A DNA stretch of 64,000 nucleotides from Rhodobacter sp. (GCA_020637555.1 JACKKF010000013.1:391001-455000), one strand, 5' to 3'. Counted from the stretch's first letter, positions 17,454-26,658 are shown. Translations and numbers: made by a program. The notes: a model not told the origin generated them from the sequence alone.

Positions 17454-18335
17454 TCACGCCGCGGCGGCGGACCTTTGCCCGAGAACACGCATCAGAACCT
17501 GATCCAGCGGCGTGTCCTGCCAGTCGGGCAGCAGGCTGTGCAGGTGCGTGCCGTCCAGTTGGTGCGGGGTTTCATAAAGATACCGCATCTCGCCCAGCTC
17601 GCGCGCCAGTTCCCAGACCGGACCGGTCAGGCGCATGGCCCACCAAGGGAACGAGTCGAATCGCAGGCTGCGCCCCGTCAGGCGTTCCAGGCGGTCCTTC
17701 AGCTGGCGCGCGGAAAAGGCGTGGCCGGGAAAGGGCACGTCGCAGAACGCAGGCAGGCTGGCACGGCGCTGGGCCAGCATCACGCCCGCGCGGGCCATGT
17801 CGGGCAGCCAGGCATGGGCGCGGATCACGTCGGGGTCGGCGGGGGCCGTGACACGCCCTTTGGTCAGGTTTCGCAGATACAGGTATTGCAGCACCGAATC
17901 GTCGCTCTCGGCGTCCATGAAATCGCCCGCGCGCAGGATGATCGTCTGCACGCCGTCGCGTGCGGCGTCACGATAGCGCGCCTCGGCCTCGGCGCGGATA
18001 CGGCCTTTGCGGCTGCACGGGGCGTGCGGGGTGTGTTCGCTCCATGGGCCAGGCTGCGCGCCGTAGACATAGACATTGCCGGGGAACAGCACGGTCGCGC
18101 CCGAGGCCCGCGCCGCATCGAGCACCTGCGCGGTGATCTGCGGAATGATGCGGTCCCAGTCATGGTAGTTCGGGGGGTTCATTCCGTTCACGATGACGGC
18201 GCAACCCTGCGCGGCGCGCGCCATGTCGGTGCCGCGTTTGTAGGCGCGGGTTTGCCAACCGGCCGCCTGGAACGCGGTGGTAAAGTTGCGACCGATCTTG
18301 CCGCTGGCGCCGAGGATGAGGGCGGTGTGGGTCAT
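17454..18335 (-). CDS. NAD(P)-dependent epimerase/dehydratase-like protein
   Basis: Short-chain Rossmann protein of 293 residues with the nucleotide-binding loop GASGKIG (9-15) and NVYVYG, reminiscent of the YxxxK region but without a clear catalytic Lys four residues on. It therefore resembles the atypical NAD-dependent epimerase/NmrA branch. ATG 18335 follows aaggagacccc. It is divergent from a LysR gene, which probably regulates it. Substrate unknown. Confidence 0.85.
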   Translation of the reverse strand: MTHTALILGASGKIGRNFTTAFQAAGWQTRAYKRGTDMARAAQGCAVIVNGMNPPNYHDWDRIIPQITAQVLDAARASGATVLFPGNVYVYGAQPGPWSEHTPHAPCSRKGRIRAEAEARYRDAARDGVQTIILRAGDFMDAESDDSVLQYLYLRNLTKGRVTAPADPDVIRAHAWLPDMARAGVMLAQRRASLPAFCDVPFPGHAFSARQLKDRLERLTGRSLRFDSFPWWAMRLTGPVWELARELGEMRYLYETPHQLDGTHLHSLLPDWQDTPLDQVLMRVLGQRSAAAA

Positions 18336-18411
18336 GGGGGTCTCCTTGGTGATGGGCCAAGGATGGGCCAGCGAGCGCCTAAAGAAAATTGCATAACGGT
18401 GCATGGTGTGT

Positions 18412-18425
18412 ATTCATGGATGAAT
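18412..18425. promoter_or_regulatory. Perfect inverted repeat overlapping the LysR start
   Basis: attcat-gg-atgaat is a perfect 6-2-6 palindrome whose right arm covers the LysR start codon (18424). Nearby gcataacggtgcat adds a second weak dyad. In a divergent LysR arrangement these are plausible autoregulatory sites. Confidence 0.35.
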
Positions 18426-19326
18426 GGAAGATCTCACCGCCCTCGATTGGTCCCTGGTGCAGGCGTTTCTTGCGGTGGCGGAAACAGGCAGCCTGTCCGC
18501 GGCGGCGCGCGCGCTGGGGCGCAGCCAGCCGACCCTGGGCCGCCAGATCAAGGCGATCGAGGATCAACTGGGCGCCGACCTGTTCCATCGCCAGCCACGC
18601 GGCTTTTCCCTGACCGATGACGGCCAGGCGTTGATCGAGCCCGCACGCACCATGCGCGAGGCGGCGAATCGCATGACGCTGGCCGTCGCCGGACATGAGG
18701 CCCGGCTGGAGGGCACGGTTCGCATCACCGCCAGCGTGGCCGTGTCGGTCTGGCATCTGCCCCCCGTGCTGGCCGGCATCCGCGAGGCCGAGCCCCGAAT
18801 CCGCATCGACCTGGTGCCGACCGACCGGACATCGAATCTGCTCTATCGTGAGGCCGATATCGCCGTGCGCATGTATCGTCCCACGCAACAGGACCTGATC
18901 GCGCGCCATCTGGGCGATGTCGGGATCGCGGCCTTTGCGGCGAAACGCTATCTGGCGCGACGGGGCATGCCGCGCGATCCGCAGGACCTGGCGCGGCACG
19001 ATCTGGTCGGGCTGGACCGCGACATGCTGCTGATCGAAGGGTTCCGGCGGGGCGGTCTGCCGGCGACGCGCGACTGGTTTTCCACCCGCAGCGACGACAT
19101 CGTGGCCGCCTGGGAACTGGTGCGCGCCGGCTGCGGAATCGGATTTGCGCAGCGCAGCCTCGGTGCCCGGGACCCGCTGGTTCAGGAAATCGACCTGGGC
19201 TTTCCCCTGCCGCGCTTGCCGGTCTGGCTGACCGCCCATCCGGTCATGCGCCGCACGCCGCGCATCCGCCGGGTCTGGGACCTGCTCGCCGAAGGGTTGG
19301 AGCCGATGCTCACGGCTGGGGCGTAA
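18424..19326 (+). CDS. LysR-family transcriptional regulator
   Basis: A 300-residue LysR protein with N-terminal helix-turn-helix (SLSAAARALGRSQPTLGRQI) and a full effector domain (VRITASVAVSVW onward). It is divergent from the epimerase-like gene with 88 bp between the starts. Its end overlaps the convergent small secreted protein by 17 bp. Confidence 0.92.
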   Translation: MEDLTALDWSLVQAFLAVAETGSLSAAARALGRSQPTLGRQIKAIEDQLGADLFHRQPRGFSLTDDGQALIEPARTMREAANRMTLAVAGHEARLEGTVRITASVAVSVWHLPPVLAGIREAEPRIRIDLVPTDRTSNLLYREADIAVRMYRPTQQDLIARHLGDVGIAAFAAKRYLARRGMPRDPQDLARHDLVGLDRDMLLIEGFRRGGLPATRDWFSTRSDDIVAAWELVRAGCGIGFAQRSLGARDPLVQEIDLGFPLPRLPVWLTAHPVMRRTPRIRRVWDLLAEGLEPMLTAGA

Positions 19327-19699
19327 GCGACCCGCCCCAGGCGATCAAACGGTTGATGAGGGGCCGGATGCGCGGCCCCTCGCGGTCGCATGTCTGTGGC
19401 TTGTCCAGCATGGCAAAGGCGGGGCGGTAGAACCGATCGTCATAGGCATCGCTGTCCCACAGACCCAGGCTGCGCGCGACCAGATCCGCGGATCCGGTGA
19501 CCAGCGCGAATTCCTCGGGCGTCAGACTGTAACCCGCGCAATTCTCGCCGACGACATTCGCGGTCACCAGTTGCATGAGCAGATGCTCCTGCTCGCCGGT
19601 AGACAGCGGCGGAATCCGGGGTAGCGGCACGGTGACACCCCCATCGGCGAGCGCGGGGGCAACAGAGAGGAACAGGGCCAGGACGAACAGGGGTTTCAT
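19310..19699 (-). CDS. Small exported hypothetical protein
   Basis: A 129-residue protein with a signal peptide (LFVLALFLSVAPALA, cleavage after ALA). The mature part has two cysteines (NCAGY and TCDRE), consistent with one periplasmic disulfide. No domain recognised. Its 3' end overlaps the convergent LysR gene by 17 bp. Confidence 0.75.
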   Translation of the reverse strand: MKPLFVLALFLSVAPALADGGVTVPLPRIPPLSTGEQEHLLMQLVTANVVGENCAGYSLTPEEFALVTGSADLVARSLGLWDSDAYDDRFYRPAFAMLDKPQTCDREGPRIRPLINRLIAWGGSLTPQP

Positions 19700-19773
19700 C
19701 GAATGCTCCGGGTGGAAATGCGCGCCATCCTATCATGCCACCTGGACTTTCGGGCACACGATTCGCGGCGTGC

Positions 19774-19802
19774 TTGACCGCGCGACACAGGCGCGCTAGG
19801 CC
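19774..19802 (+). promoter_or_regulatory. Candidate sigma-70 promoter of leuB
   Basis: ttgacc (19774-19779) is followed after 16-17 bp by ctaggc (19796-19801), the -35/-10 style seen in alphaproteobacteria, 31 bp before the leuB start. A ribosome site (aggag) follows at about 19823. Confidence 0.35.
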
Positions 19803-19832
19803 CCTTCGCGCATCCAGATACAGGAGTCCCCC

Positions 19833-20939
19833 GTGGCCAATCCTTCCCTGCTCATCCTCGCCGGCGACGGCATCGGCCCCGAAGTCATGGCCGAGGTGAA
19901 GAAGATCATCGCCTGGATGGGCGACAAGCGCGGCATCGCCTTTGATGTCAGCGAGGACCTCGTGGGCGGTTGTGCCTATGACGTGCACGGCAAGCCGTTG
20001 GCCGACGCGACCATGGAAAAGGCGCAAGCGGTGGACGCGGTGCTGCTGGGTGCCGTCGGCGGCCCCAAGTATGACAACCTCGATTTCAGTGTGAAGCCGG
20101 AACGCGGCCTTCTGCGCCTGCGCAAGGAAATGGACCTGTATTCGAACCTGCGCCCGGCGCAGTGTTTCGATGCGCTGGCCGATTTCAGCAGCCTGAAAAA
20201 GGATGTCGTGGCGGGTCTCGATATCATGATCGTGCGCGAGCTGACCTCGGGCGTGTATTTCGGCGAACCGCGCGGCATCTTCACCGAAGGCAACGAGCGC
20301 GTCGGCATCAACACCCAGCGGTATACGGAATCCGAGATCGCCCGCGTCGCGCGCTCGGCCTTCGAGCTGGCGCGCAAGCGCAACAACAAGGTCTGCTCGA
20401 TGGAGAAGGCCAATGTCATGGAATCGGGCATTCTGTGGCGCGAGGTCGTGCAGAAGGTCCATGACGAGGAATACCCCGACGTGGCCCTGTCGCACATGTA
20501 TGCCGATAACGGCGCGATGCAGCTGGTGCGGAACCCCATGCAGTTCGACGTGATCGTGACCGACAACCTGTTCGGGGACCTTCTGTCGGATGCGGCGGCG
20601 ATGCTGACCGGTTCGCTGGGCATGCTGCCGTCGGCCAGCCTGGGCGCGCCCATGGCCAACGGCCGACCCAAGGCGCTGTATGAGCCGGTGCACGGCTCGG
20701 CGCCCGATATCGCCGGCCAGGGCAAGGCCAACCCGATCGCCTGCATCCTGTCGTTCGCGATGGCGCTGCGCTATTCCTTCGACCTGGGGGCCGAGGCCGA
20801 CCGCGTTGAAAAGGCAGTGGAAAAGGTCCTGGCCGATGGCGTGCGCACGGGCGACCTGATGGGCCCCGAGGGCGGCACCCCGGTTTCCACCGGCCAGATG
20901 GGCGACGCGATCCTGGCGGCGCTCGACGCCAGCCTCTGA
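19833..20939 (+). CDS. leuB: 3-isopropylmalate dehydrogenase
   Basis: Leucine biosynthesis enzyme oxidising and decarboxylating 3-isopropylmalate with NAD. The 368 residues include [11 protein letters not shown], the substrate segment [17 protein letters not shown], the catalytic [10 protein letters not shown] region, and the metal-binding [16 protein letters not shown] segment. GTG start (V read as M) at 19833 follows an aggag site. leuC and leuD are not in the window. A strong terminator follows. Confidence 0.96.
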   Translation: MANPSLLILAGDGIGPEVMAEVKKIIAWMGDKRGIAFDVSEDLVGGCAYDVHGKPLADATMEKAQAVDAVLLGAVGGPKYDNLDFSVKPERGLLRLRKEMDLYSNLRPAQCFDALADFSSLKKDVVAGLDIMIVRELTSGVYFGEPRGIFTEGNERVGINTQRYTESEIARVARSAFELARKRNNKVCSMEKANVMESGILWREVVQKVHDEEYPDVALSHMYADNGAMQLVRNPMQFDVIVTDNLFGDLLSDAAAMLTGSLGMLPSASLGAPMANGRPKALYEPVHGSAPDIAGQGKANPIACILSFAMALRYSFDLGAEADRVEKAVEKVLADGVRTGDLMGPEGGTPVSTGQMGDAILAALDASL

Positions 20940-20957
20940 GAGTGACGACACGGCGAA

Positions 20958-20986
20958 ACGGCCCGGCCAGACCGCCGGGCCGTTTT
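20958..20986 (+). terminator. Intrinsic terminator of leuB
   Basis: A perfect 10-bp stem (acggcccggc / gccgggccgt, loop CAGACC) followed by TTT, starting 19 bp after the leuB stop. It separates leuB from the convergent TetR gene. Confidence 0.8.
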
Positions 20987-20991
20987 GCATG

Positions 20992-21576
20992 TCATGCCAC
21001 CCCCAGCAGGCGCAGGCCCAGCCGTGCCGTGCTGTCGGCAAGGCCCGCGTTCAGCGGCTGATGCCCGGCCAGCAGGCGGTAGAAGAGCGGGGCATAGATC
21101 ATGTCCAGCACCAGTTCGATGTCCGGTGGTGCGGGGATGGCCCCCAGGGCGACGGCCTTGGCGATCTGGGCGCGGCCGGCCTCGCGGCTGGCCAGCATGA
21201 CCTGATTGCGAAAGGCCTTCGTCATCTCGCTGTCGGGGTCCGAGGCCGCCAGTGCCAGCGCAACCTGTCGCCCTCGGCCTGCGGACAGGGCGGCGACCAG
21301 GCCCCGCAACTGGGCACGCAGCCATTCCTCCAGCGTGTCACCGGTTGCCGGGGTTTCCGGCGGCTGTTCGGCGATCAGCGCGGCCATCGCCAGGTCCAGC
21401 GCGTTTGTCCAATGGCGATAGAGCGTCGGTTTGCTGACACCGGACTGGGCCGCGACCGTTTCCATCGTCAGGCGGCCCAGCCCCTGCTCCATCAGGATCG
21501 TCCGCGCGGCCCGCAGCGCCTTGTCGCGCGCGGCTCTGGACGGGGGGCGGCCACGAGGTTTGGGGTCTTGTATCAT
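20992..21576 (-). CDS. TetR/AcrR-family transcriptional regulator
   Basis: A 194-residue repressor. The basic N-terminus (KPRGRPPSRAARDKAL) leads into the TetR helix-turn-helix (VAAQSGVSKPTLYRHW); the C-terminal half is a TetR_C-type ligand domain. It is divergent from the VOC/MmcQ pair, and a palindromic operator abuts its start codon, suggesting autoregulation plus control of the pair. Confidence 0.9.
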   Translation of the reverse strand: MIQDPKPRGRPPSRAARDKALRAARTILMEQGLGRLTMETVAAQSGVSKPTLYRHWTNALDLAMAALIAEQPPETPATGDTLEEWLRAQLRGLVAALSAGRGRQVALALAASDPDSEMTKAFRNQVMLASREAGRAQIAKAVALGAIPAPPDIELVLDMIYAPLFYRLLAGHQPLNAGLADSTARLGLRLLGVA

Positions 21577-21598
21577 TACATTACGAAACGTAACGTAA
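21576..21598. promoter_or_regulatory. Probable TetR operator
   Basis: ttacattacg-aaa-cgtaacgtaa: ten-base arms around a 3-bp centre, matching at 9 of 10 positions; the inner ttacg-aaa-cgtaa is perfect. It touches the TetR start codon and lies 28 bp upstream of the VOC gene, so one dimer could block both promoters. Confidence 0.7.
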
Positions 21599-21626
21599 AT
21601 AATTACCCAGTCAAGGAGTTGATTCG

Positions 21627-22067
21627 ATGGCCGCCCTGTCCCTGACCCCCTATCTGACCTGTCGCCGCGCCGATGAGGCGATTGTCTTTTACACCCGGGC
21701 TTTCGGCGCCACCGAGCAGTTTCGCATGAGTGACCCGGCCGACGACCGCGTGGGGCACGCCGAGTTGACGCTGGGCGAGTCGCGGCTGATGATCGCCGAT
21801 GAATACCCCGATTTCGGGGCGATCAGTCCCGATGCGCTGGGCGGTTCGCCGGTGTTGCTGCATCTGCAATGCGACGATGTCGATGCGATGACGCGCCGCG
21901 CCATCGATGCGGGCGCCGTGCTGCTGCGTCCCCTGACCACGCAGAGCTTCGGTGAACGCAACGCCCTGGTGCTCGATCCGTTCGGTCATCGCTGGATGTT
22001 GTCGCAGACGACAGAGCAGGTCGCGCCCGACGAAATGCAGCGCCGCTGGGAGGACGGCACCCCATGA
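21627..22067 (+). CDS. VOC-family (PhnB-like glyoxalase/bleomycin-resistance fold) protein
   Basis: A 146-residue vicinal-oxygen-chelate protein with PhnB-type features: TPYLTCRRADEAIVFYTRAF at the N-terminus and the DPFGHRWMLSQ C-terminal segment. The specific reaction is unknown. It overlaps the next gene by ATGA and faces a TetR gene, suggesting ligand-induced expression of the pair. Confidence 0.9.
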   Translation: MAALSLTPYLTCRRADEAIVFYTRAFGATEQFRMSDPADDRVGHAELTLGESRLMIADEYPDFGAISPDALGGSPVLLHLQCDDVDAMTRRAIDAGAVLLRPLTTQSFGERNALVLDPFGHRWMLSQTTEQVAPDEMQRRWEDGTP

Positions 22068-22366
22068 CCGCCGAGGAATTCCGCGCGCTGGCCCTGGCGC
22101 TTCCCGGCACGGCCGAGGCGCCGCATGTCGACCGTGCGGCGTTCAAGGTCAAGCGCATCTATGCAACCCTGTCGAAAGCCGGTGACAGCGTGAACCTGAA
22201 CCTCAGCCCTGAAGAACAGGCGCATTATTCCCACATGCTGCCGCAGGTCTTTGCGCCGGTGCCGAACGCCTGGGGCGCGCGTGGCTGGACACGCGCGATC
22301 CTGCAGGGCGCCGATGCGCAGGCTCTGGCCGGGGCGTTGCGCGCGGCCTGGCATCGGGCCGGATAG
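22064..22366 (+). CDS. MmcQ/YjbR-family protein
   Basis: A 100-residue protein with the YjbR/MmcQ fold signature: LPGTAEAPHVDRAAFKV and GWTRAILQGAD. The family is described as DNA-binding-like but has no firm function. It is coupled to the VOC gene by a 4-bp overlap and converges on the Na/Pi cotransporter with a 12-bp gap. Confidence 0.88.
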   Translation: MTAEEFRALALALPGTAEAPHVDRAAFKVKRIYATLSKAGDSVNLNLSPEEQAHYSHMLPQVFAPVPNAWGARGWTRAILQGADAQALAGALRAAWHRAG

Positions 22367-22378
22367 CGCGCCGTTCGG

Positions 22379-23905
22379 TCAGGGCGCGGCATGGCCGGCG
22401 ATGCTGGCGGCGTGCCGGGCGATGCGGGCCATCCAGCGCACAGCGTCGGTTCGGTCGAACAGATCCTGGACCCGTTCACCCATGATCCGCTGGTGCAGCG
22501 TCAGGTCGCGATAGATCAAGGCGCGGCGCTCGATCAGCGAGGCCAGCCGCGCCAGTTGCGCCGCGGTCGTGTCGGCCGATCTGAGGCGCCCGGCCAGCGC
22601 CCGCGCGGCGCGGCGCAGGCGGGCGTTGCCGGCGATCACCGACAGGGGTGCGCGCCGCTCCAGACGGGCACCCAGGCGTTGCAGATGGTCCATCCGATGC
22701 AGAAGGGCGGTCAGCCGATCCTGCAGGTCCCGCCGCCCGTCCGGCAGGCGCAACTGGGCGAGATAATCCTCGAGCCGGTCCTGGGCCGGCCCCAGCCTGG
22801 GCGTCAGTGTCGCCAGCGGGCGCAGGTCCGCCTGCGGACCCAGCGCGGCGGCGACGGCATTGAAGGCCAGCCTCTGCATCGCGGTTGCCGTGGCTTCGGC
22901 TGCCGTCAGGGCGGCCTCGGGTTCGGACCTGAGCAGGGGGTCCAGCGCGCGGGTCAGGCCGTCGTCCTCGTCCGGGATCAACCACATCACCAGCGCGGCA
23001 AAACGCGCGGTCAGCGGCAGGAAGATCAGGGCCCCGACCAGGTTGAAGCCGGTATGAAACAACACCAGCGCGGTCAGGTCGTCGCCGCCCAGACGATGCA
23101 GCAGGGGCGCCAGCAGACCCAGCATCGGAAAGGCCAGAACGGCGGTGCCGAGGTTGAACAACGTATTGGCAAGCGCGGTCTGCCGCATCGCCCGCCTGCC
23201 CCCCAGCGAGGCCAGAAGCGCCGTCAGCGTGGTGCCAAGATTGAGCCCGATCACCAGGGCGGCCGCCTGCGCAAAGGTGAGCGCGCCGCCCGCAAGCAGC
23301 ACGAGGGTGATCGCCATCCCGGCCGAGGAGCTTTGTACAACGGCGACCAGCGCAAAGCCGATACCGATCAGCATCAGCCGGCCCGCCATCGTGTCACCGG
23401 GCAGGCGATCGGGGCTGAGCCATCCCTGGGCCAGCGCGGCCACCCCCTGCATCAGGTCCAGCCCGATGAACAGCAGGCACATGCCGATGACGCCCCGCGC
23501 CACCCGGGTCATCCGCCCGTGGCCCAGCAGCAGCGTCAGCGCGGCCACGAACAGGACCGGCTGCGCAAGGACGCCGATCTTCAGCTTGATGCCAAGAAAG
23601 GTGACGATCCAACCGGTGACAGTGGTGCCCACATTGGCGCCATAGAGCACCCCCAGCGATTGCGGAAAACCGATCAGGCCCGCGCCGACGAACCCCACCG
23701 TCATCACCGTTGTCGCGCTGGACGACTGGATGAGTGCCGTCGCAGCCGCACCCGTCATCGCACCGCGCAGCGGTGTTCCGGTGAACCGCGTCAGCGCATG
23801 GCGCAGCCCGGGACCGGCGGCATCGCGCAACGAATCGGTCAGGATCTTCATCCCGAACAGAAACAGTCCGATGCCACCCAGAACGGTGAGGAGCCCGTCG
23901 CTCAT
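22379..23905 (-). CDS. Na/Pi cotransporter family protein (NptA type, PhoU-like C-terminus)
   Basis: A 508-residue inner-membrane protein. The N-terminal ~320 residues hold two repeats with the QSSSA signature (ALIQSSSATTVM and AVVQSSSAGMAI) of type II Na/phosphate cotransporters; the C-terminal ~170 residues are helical and PhoU-like. I chose ATG 23905; 24 codons upstream overlap the thiolase. Only 7 bp separate it from the thiolase, so the genes are co-transcribed. Confidence 0.92.
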   Translation of the reverse strand: MSDGLLTVLGGIGLFLFGMKILTDSLRDAAGPGLRHALTRFTGTPLRGAMTGAAATALIQSSSATTVMTVGFVGAGLIGFPQSLGVLYGANVGTTVTGWIVTFLGIKLKIGVLAQPVLFVAALTLLLGHGRMTRVARGVIGMCLLFIGLDLMQGVAALAQGWLSPDRLPGDTMAGRLMLIGIGFALVAVVQSSSAGMAITLVLLAGGALTFAQAAALVIGLNLGTTLTALLASLGGRRAMRQTALANTLFNLGTAVLAFPMLGLLAPLLHRLGGDDLTALVLFHTGFNLVGALIFLPLTARFAALVMWLIPDEDDGLTRALDPLLRSEPEAALTAAEATATAMQRLAFNAVAAALGPQADLRPLATLTPRLGPAQDRLEDYLAQLRLPDGRRDLQDRLTALLHRMDHLQRLGARLERRAPLSVIAGNARLRRAARALAGRLRSADTTAAQLARLASLIERRALIYRDLTLHQRIMGERVQDLFDRTDAVRWMARIARHAASIAGHAAP

Positions 23906-23912
23906 TCCTGCC

Positions 23913-25091
23913 TTAGGGCCGCTCGATGGCGATGGCCGTGCCCTCGCCGCCGCCGATGCAGATTGCCGCGACGCCACGTTTCAGGCCGCGGTTCTCCAGC
24001 GCGTGCAACAAGGTCACGATGATCCGCGCGCCCGATGCACCGATGGGGTGCCCCAACGCGCAGGCGCCGCCGTTCACGTTCATCTTTTCCCGCGGAATGC
24101 CCAGATCCTGCATGAACGCCATGGGCACCACGGCGAAGGCTTCGTTCACCTCCCACAGATCGACCGACTCGACCGACCAACCCAGCCGTTTCAACAACTT
24201 TCGGGCCGCGGGAATGGGGGCGGTGCTGAACCAGCCCGGTTCCTGCGCATGGCTGGCATGACCGCGGATCACCGCGCGGATCGGGGCACCCAGGGCTTCG
24301 GCCCGGGTGCGGGTTGCCAGAACCAGCGCCGCCGCCCCGTCCGAGATCGACGAGGCATTCGCAGCCGTGACCGTGCCGTCCTTGCGGAAGGCGGGCTTCA
24401 GGGTCGGGATCTTCTCGGGCCGCGCGTTCGCGGGCTGCTCGTCGGCGGTGACCGTCATCTCGCCCTTGCGGGTCTGCACGGTGACCGCGGCGATTTCGCC
24501 GTCAAAGGCGCCGTCCGCCTGGGCCGCCAGCGCGTTGGTCAGCGACCCCAGGGCATAGTCGTCCTGTGCCTCGCGCGTGAACTGGTATTTCTCGGCGCAA
24601 TCCTCGGCAAAGGTGCCCATCAGGCGCCCCTTGTCATAGGCATCTTCCAGCCCGTCCAGGAACATGTGGTCGATGACCCGGCCATGGCCGATCCGTGCCC
24701 CGCCGCGCATCTGCGGCAGCAGATAGGGGGCTTCGGTCATGCTCTCCATCCCGCCGGCGACCATCAGGCCGGTGTGCCCCAGCGCAAGCTGGTCATGCGC
24801 GATCATCACCGCCTTCATGCCGGAGCCGCACATCTTGTTCAGCGTGGTCGCGGGGACCTCCTGGCCGAGGCCGGCCCTGAACCCGGCCTGCCGGGCCGGG
24901 GCCTGTCCCTGGCCGGCGGGCAGCACGCAGCCCATCAGCAGTTCCTCGACACTTTCGGGCGGTGTGCCCGCGCTTTCCAGCGCGGCTGCGATTGCCGTGC
25001 CGCCCAGGTCGGCCGCCGTGACCCCGCTGAAGACGCCCTGGAACCCGCCCATGGGCGTGCGCGCGGCGCCGATGATGACAACTTCGGACAT
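23913..25091 (-). CDS. Acetyl-CoA acetyltransferase (thiolase)
   Basis: A 392-residue thiolase. The catalytic triad is C88 (NKMCGSGMK), H348 (GHPIGASG) and C378 (ICIGGGEG). It condenses or cleaves acetoacetyl-CoA or longer 3-ketoacyl-CoA; the exact chain length cannot be told. It could feed the ethylmalonyl-CoA pathway, whose first step starts from acetoacetyl-CoA, but no phaB is nearby. It precedes the Na/Pi cotransporter. Confidence 0.93.
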   Translation of the reverse strand: MSEVVIIGAARTPMGGFQGVFSGVTAADLGGTAIAAALESAGTPPESVEELLMGCVLPAGQGQAPARQAGFRAGLGQEVPATTLNKMCGSGMKAVMIAHDQLALGHTGLMVAGGMESMTEAPYLLPQMRGGARIGHGRVIDHMFLDGLEDAYDKGRLMGTFAEDCAEKYQFTREAQDDYALGSLTNALAAQADGAFDGEIAAVTVQTRKGEMTVTADEQPANARPEKIPTLKPAFRKDGTVTAANASSISDGAAALVLATRTRAEALGAPIRAVIRGHASHAQEPGWFSTAPIPAARKLLKRLGWSVESVDLWEVNEAFAVVPMAFMQDLGIPREKMNVNGGACALGHPIGASGARIIVTLLHALENRGLKRGVAAICIGGGEGTAIAIERP

Positions 25092-25175
25092 GGGCCTCTC
25101 CTTCGGTCGTGAACCTTTTGGAAAGACTTACCGCCTAGGCTGGTGCGGGAACAAGCTGCGAATGTGGAGGCGAGT

Positions 25176-25514
25176 GTGGACATAAGCACGCATCGATCGG
25201 GGCAGGCTCTGGTCCTGACGATCCAGGACAGCCGTGTGGACGCGGCCGTCGCGATCGACTTCAAGGAGGCCGTGCGAAACGCGGCCGAAATGGAAAGCGG
25301 CTCGCCCGTGATCCTGGACCTTTCGCGGGTCACGTTCCTGGACAGCAGCGGGCTGGGTGCGGTGGTTGCGGTGATGAAGCTGCTGGGATCGGATCGCCCG
25401 CTCCAGCTCGCGGCGCTGACCCCGCCCGTTGCCAAGGTCTTTCGCCTGACGCGCATGGACAGTGTCTTTACCATCCACGCGCAAGCGCCCGGCAGTCTGA
25501 AGGCCGTGGGATGA
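25176..25514 (+). CDS. STAS-domain anti-sigma factor antagonist
   Basis: A 112-residue SpoIIAA-like protein with the phosphorylation loop FLDSSGLGAVV (D56-S57-S58-G59). GTG 25176 is preferred: GGAGG lies at 25166-25170, whereas the longer GTG 25143 form has no site. It overlaps the next gene, an HATPase kinase, by ATGA, forming a partner-switch pair. No sigma factor or PP2C phosphatase gene is adjacent. Confidence 0.9.
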   Translation: MDISTHRSGQALVLTIQDSRVDAAVAIDFKEAVRNAAEMESGSPVILDLSRVTFLDSSGLGAVVAVMKLLGSDRPLQLAALTPPVAKVFRLTRMDSVFTIHAQAPGSLKAVG

Positions 25515-26026
25515 TCGTGGGCAACAGGGGGCCTGACATGCCGGACTCCGCCTTTCCCGCCAGCGTTGCCGGACCTGCCGATCGTGGCAATCCGCCCGGA
25601 CACTGGTGTTTCGCGCGCCGGTTTCCGGCCGGGGATCGGGAAACCCGCCGGATTCTCGCCGATCTGATCGATGGTCTGGGTCAGGCCGGGGTCGGTGAAG
25701 ATGACCGGTCCAACGCCGAACTGATCCTGGCCGAAGTGCTGAACAACATCGCCGAGCACGCCTATGCCGATGGGGCCGGGCCGGTCGAACTGCGGGTCGA
25801 GGTGCAGCGCAACGGTCTGGCCTGCCAGATCGCCGATCGTGGCCGACCGATGCCCGCCAGCGACGCACCCGATCCCAGCCTGCCGCTGATCGCCCCGCCC
25901 GATCACCTTCCTGAGGGCGGGTTCGGCTGGCACATCATCCGCTGCCTGACCAGTGAATTGCGCTATGCGCGCGATCACGGGTGGAACCGATTGACCATGC
26001 ACATGCCCTGGTCCGGCTATGACTGA
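25511..26026 (+). CDS. ATP-binding anti-sigma regulatory kinase (RsbW-like HATPase)
   Basis: A 171-residue protein with a GHKL ATPase fold: N box ELILAEVLNNIAEHAY (E75, N79), G1 box IADRGRPMP (D109, G111), and GGFGWHII for G2. In the SpoIIAB/RsbW family such kinases phosphorylate the STAS partner and sequester a sigma factor. Here the STAS gene is immediately upstream. ATG 25511 is used; Met10 is an alternative. Confidence 0.87.
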   Translation: MIVGNRGPDMPDSAFPASVAGPADRGNPPGHWCFARRFPAGDRETRRILADLIDGLGQAGVGEDDRSNAELILAEVLNNIAEHAYADGAGPVELRVEVQRNGLACQIADRGRPMPASDAPDPSLPLIAPPDHLPEGGFGWHIIRCLTSELRYARDHGWNRLTMHMPWSGYD

Positions 26027-26083
26027 CACCGGAAAAACCGCCCGGTCTCTGGCCCGATCACTGGCCCGGTCGCCGAGGTGGGG

Positions 26084-26410
26084 TCAGTTCAGTTGAACCT
26101 GCAGCGGGTAGAACCCGTCCTCGAAATCGCCGAACAACTCGGGCAGATCCGGGTGGTCCACGGGTTCCCCTGTCTCGTCCGCGATCAGGTTCTGTTCCGA
26201 CACATAGGCGACGTAATAGGAATTATCGTTCTCGGCCAGCAGGTGATAGAAGGGCTGGTCCTTTGAGGGGCGGCTGTCCTCGGGGATGGCGTCATACCAT
26301 TCCTGAGTGTTGGCGAACATCGCGTCGACGTCAAAGACCACCCCCCGGAAGGGATGCTTCCGGTGGCGGACAACCTGTCCAAGCCTGAATTTCGCCTGTG
26401 ACGTCAGCAT
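26084..26410 (-). CDS. hspQ: Heat shock protein HspQ
   Basis: A 108-residue HspQ protein (KFRLGQVVRHRKHPFRGVVFDV at the N-terminus, QPFYHLLAENDN in the middle), a hemimethylated-DNA-binding-like fold that specificity-enhances Lon in E. coli. It converges on the HATPase gene. The next 248 bp (26411-26658) hold no gene I can support; they are AT-richer near 26590-26650 and probably carry the promoters of hspQ and the transglycosylase. Confidence 0.93.
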   Translation of the reverse strand: MLTSQAKFRLGQVVRHRKHPFRGVVFDVDAMFANTQEWYDAIPEDSRPSKDQPFYHLLAENDNSYYVAYVSEQNLIADETGEPVDHPDLPELFGDFEDGFYPLQVQLN

Positions 26411-26658
26411 GAACGACCTCTTTCAGTCGGTTTTCTATCGTGAGTCGCGGCGAAAGGTCCATACGATGCATGCAGGGGCGGCGGAAACAGACTGTGAAAA
26501 CCGCCCCAACAGTGGCTGAAATACGGCAGAAATGTGGCAGCGGCGTCGCCGGATCGCTTTCTGCACCCTGCCGACAGGGAATTTACCGCCAAACCGTTTC
26601 AAATTTCCCCGAAATCGGCTAGGAAGGAGAAAAGACTATAAAAACTTGAGGCAGATTC

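Noticed and set aside
25143..25175. Longer STAS start at GTG 25143
   Set aside because: No ribosome site before it; GTG 25176 has GGAGG at five bases and gives the normal family length.
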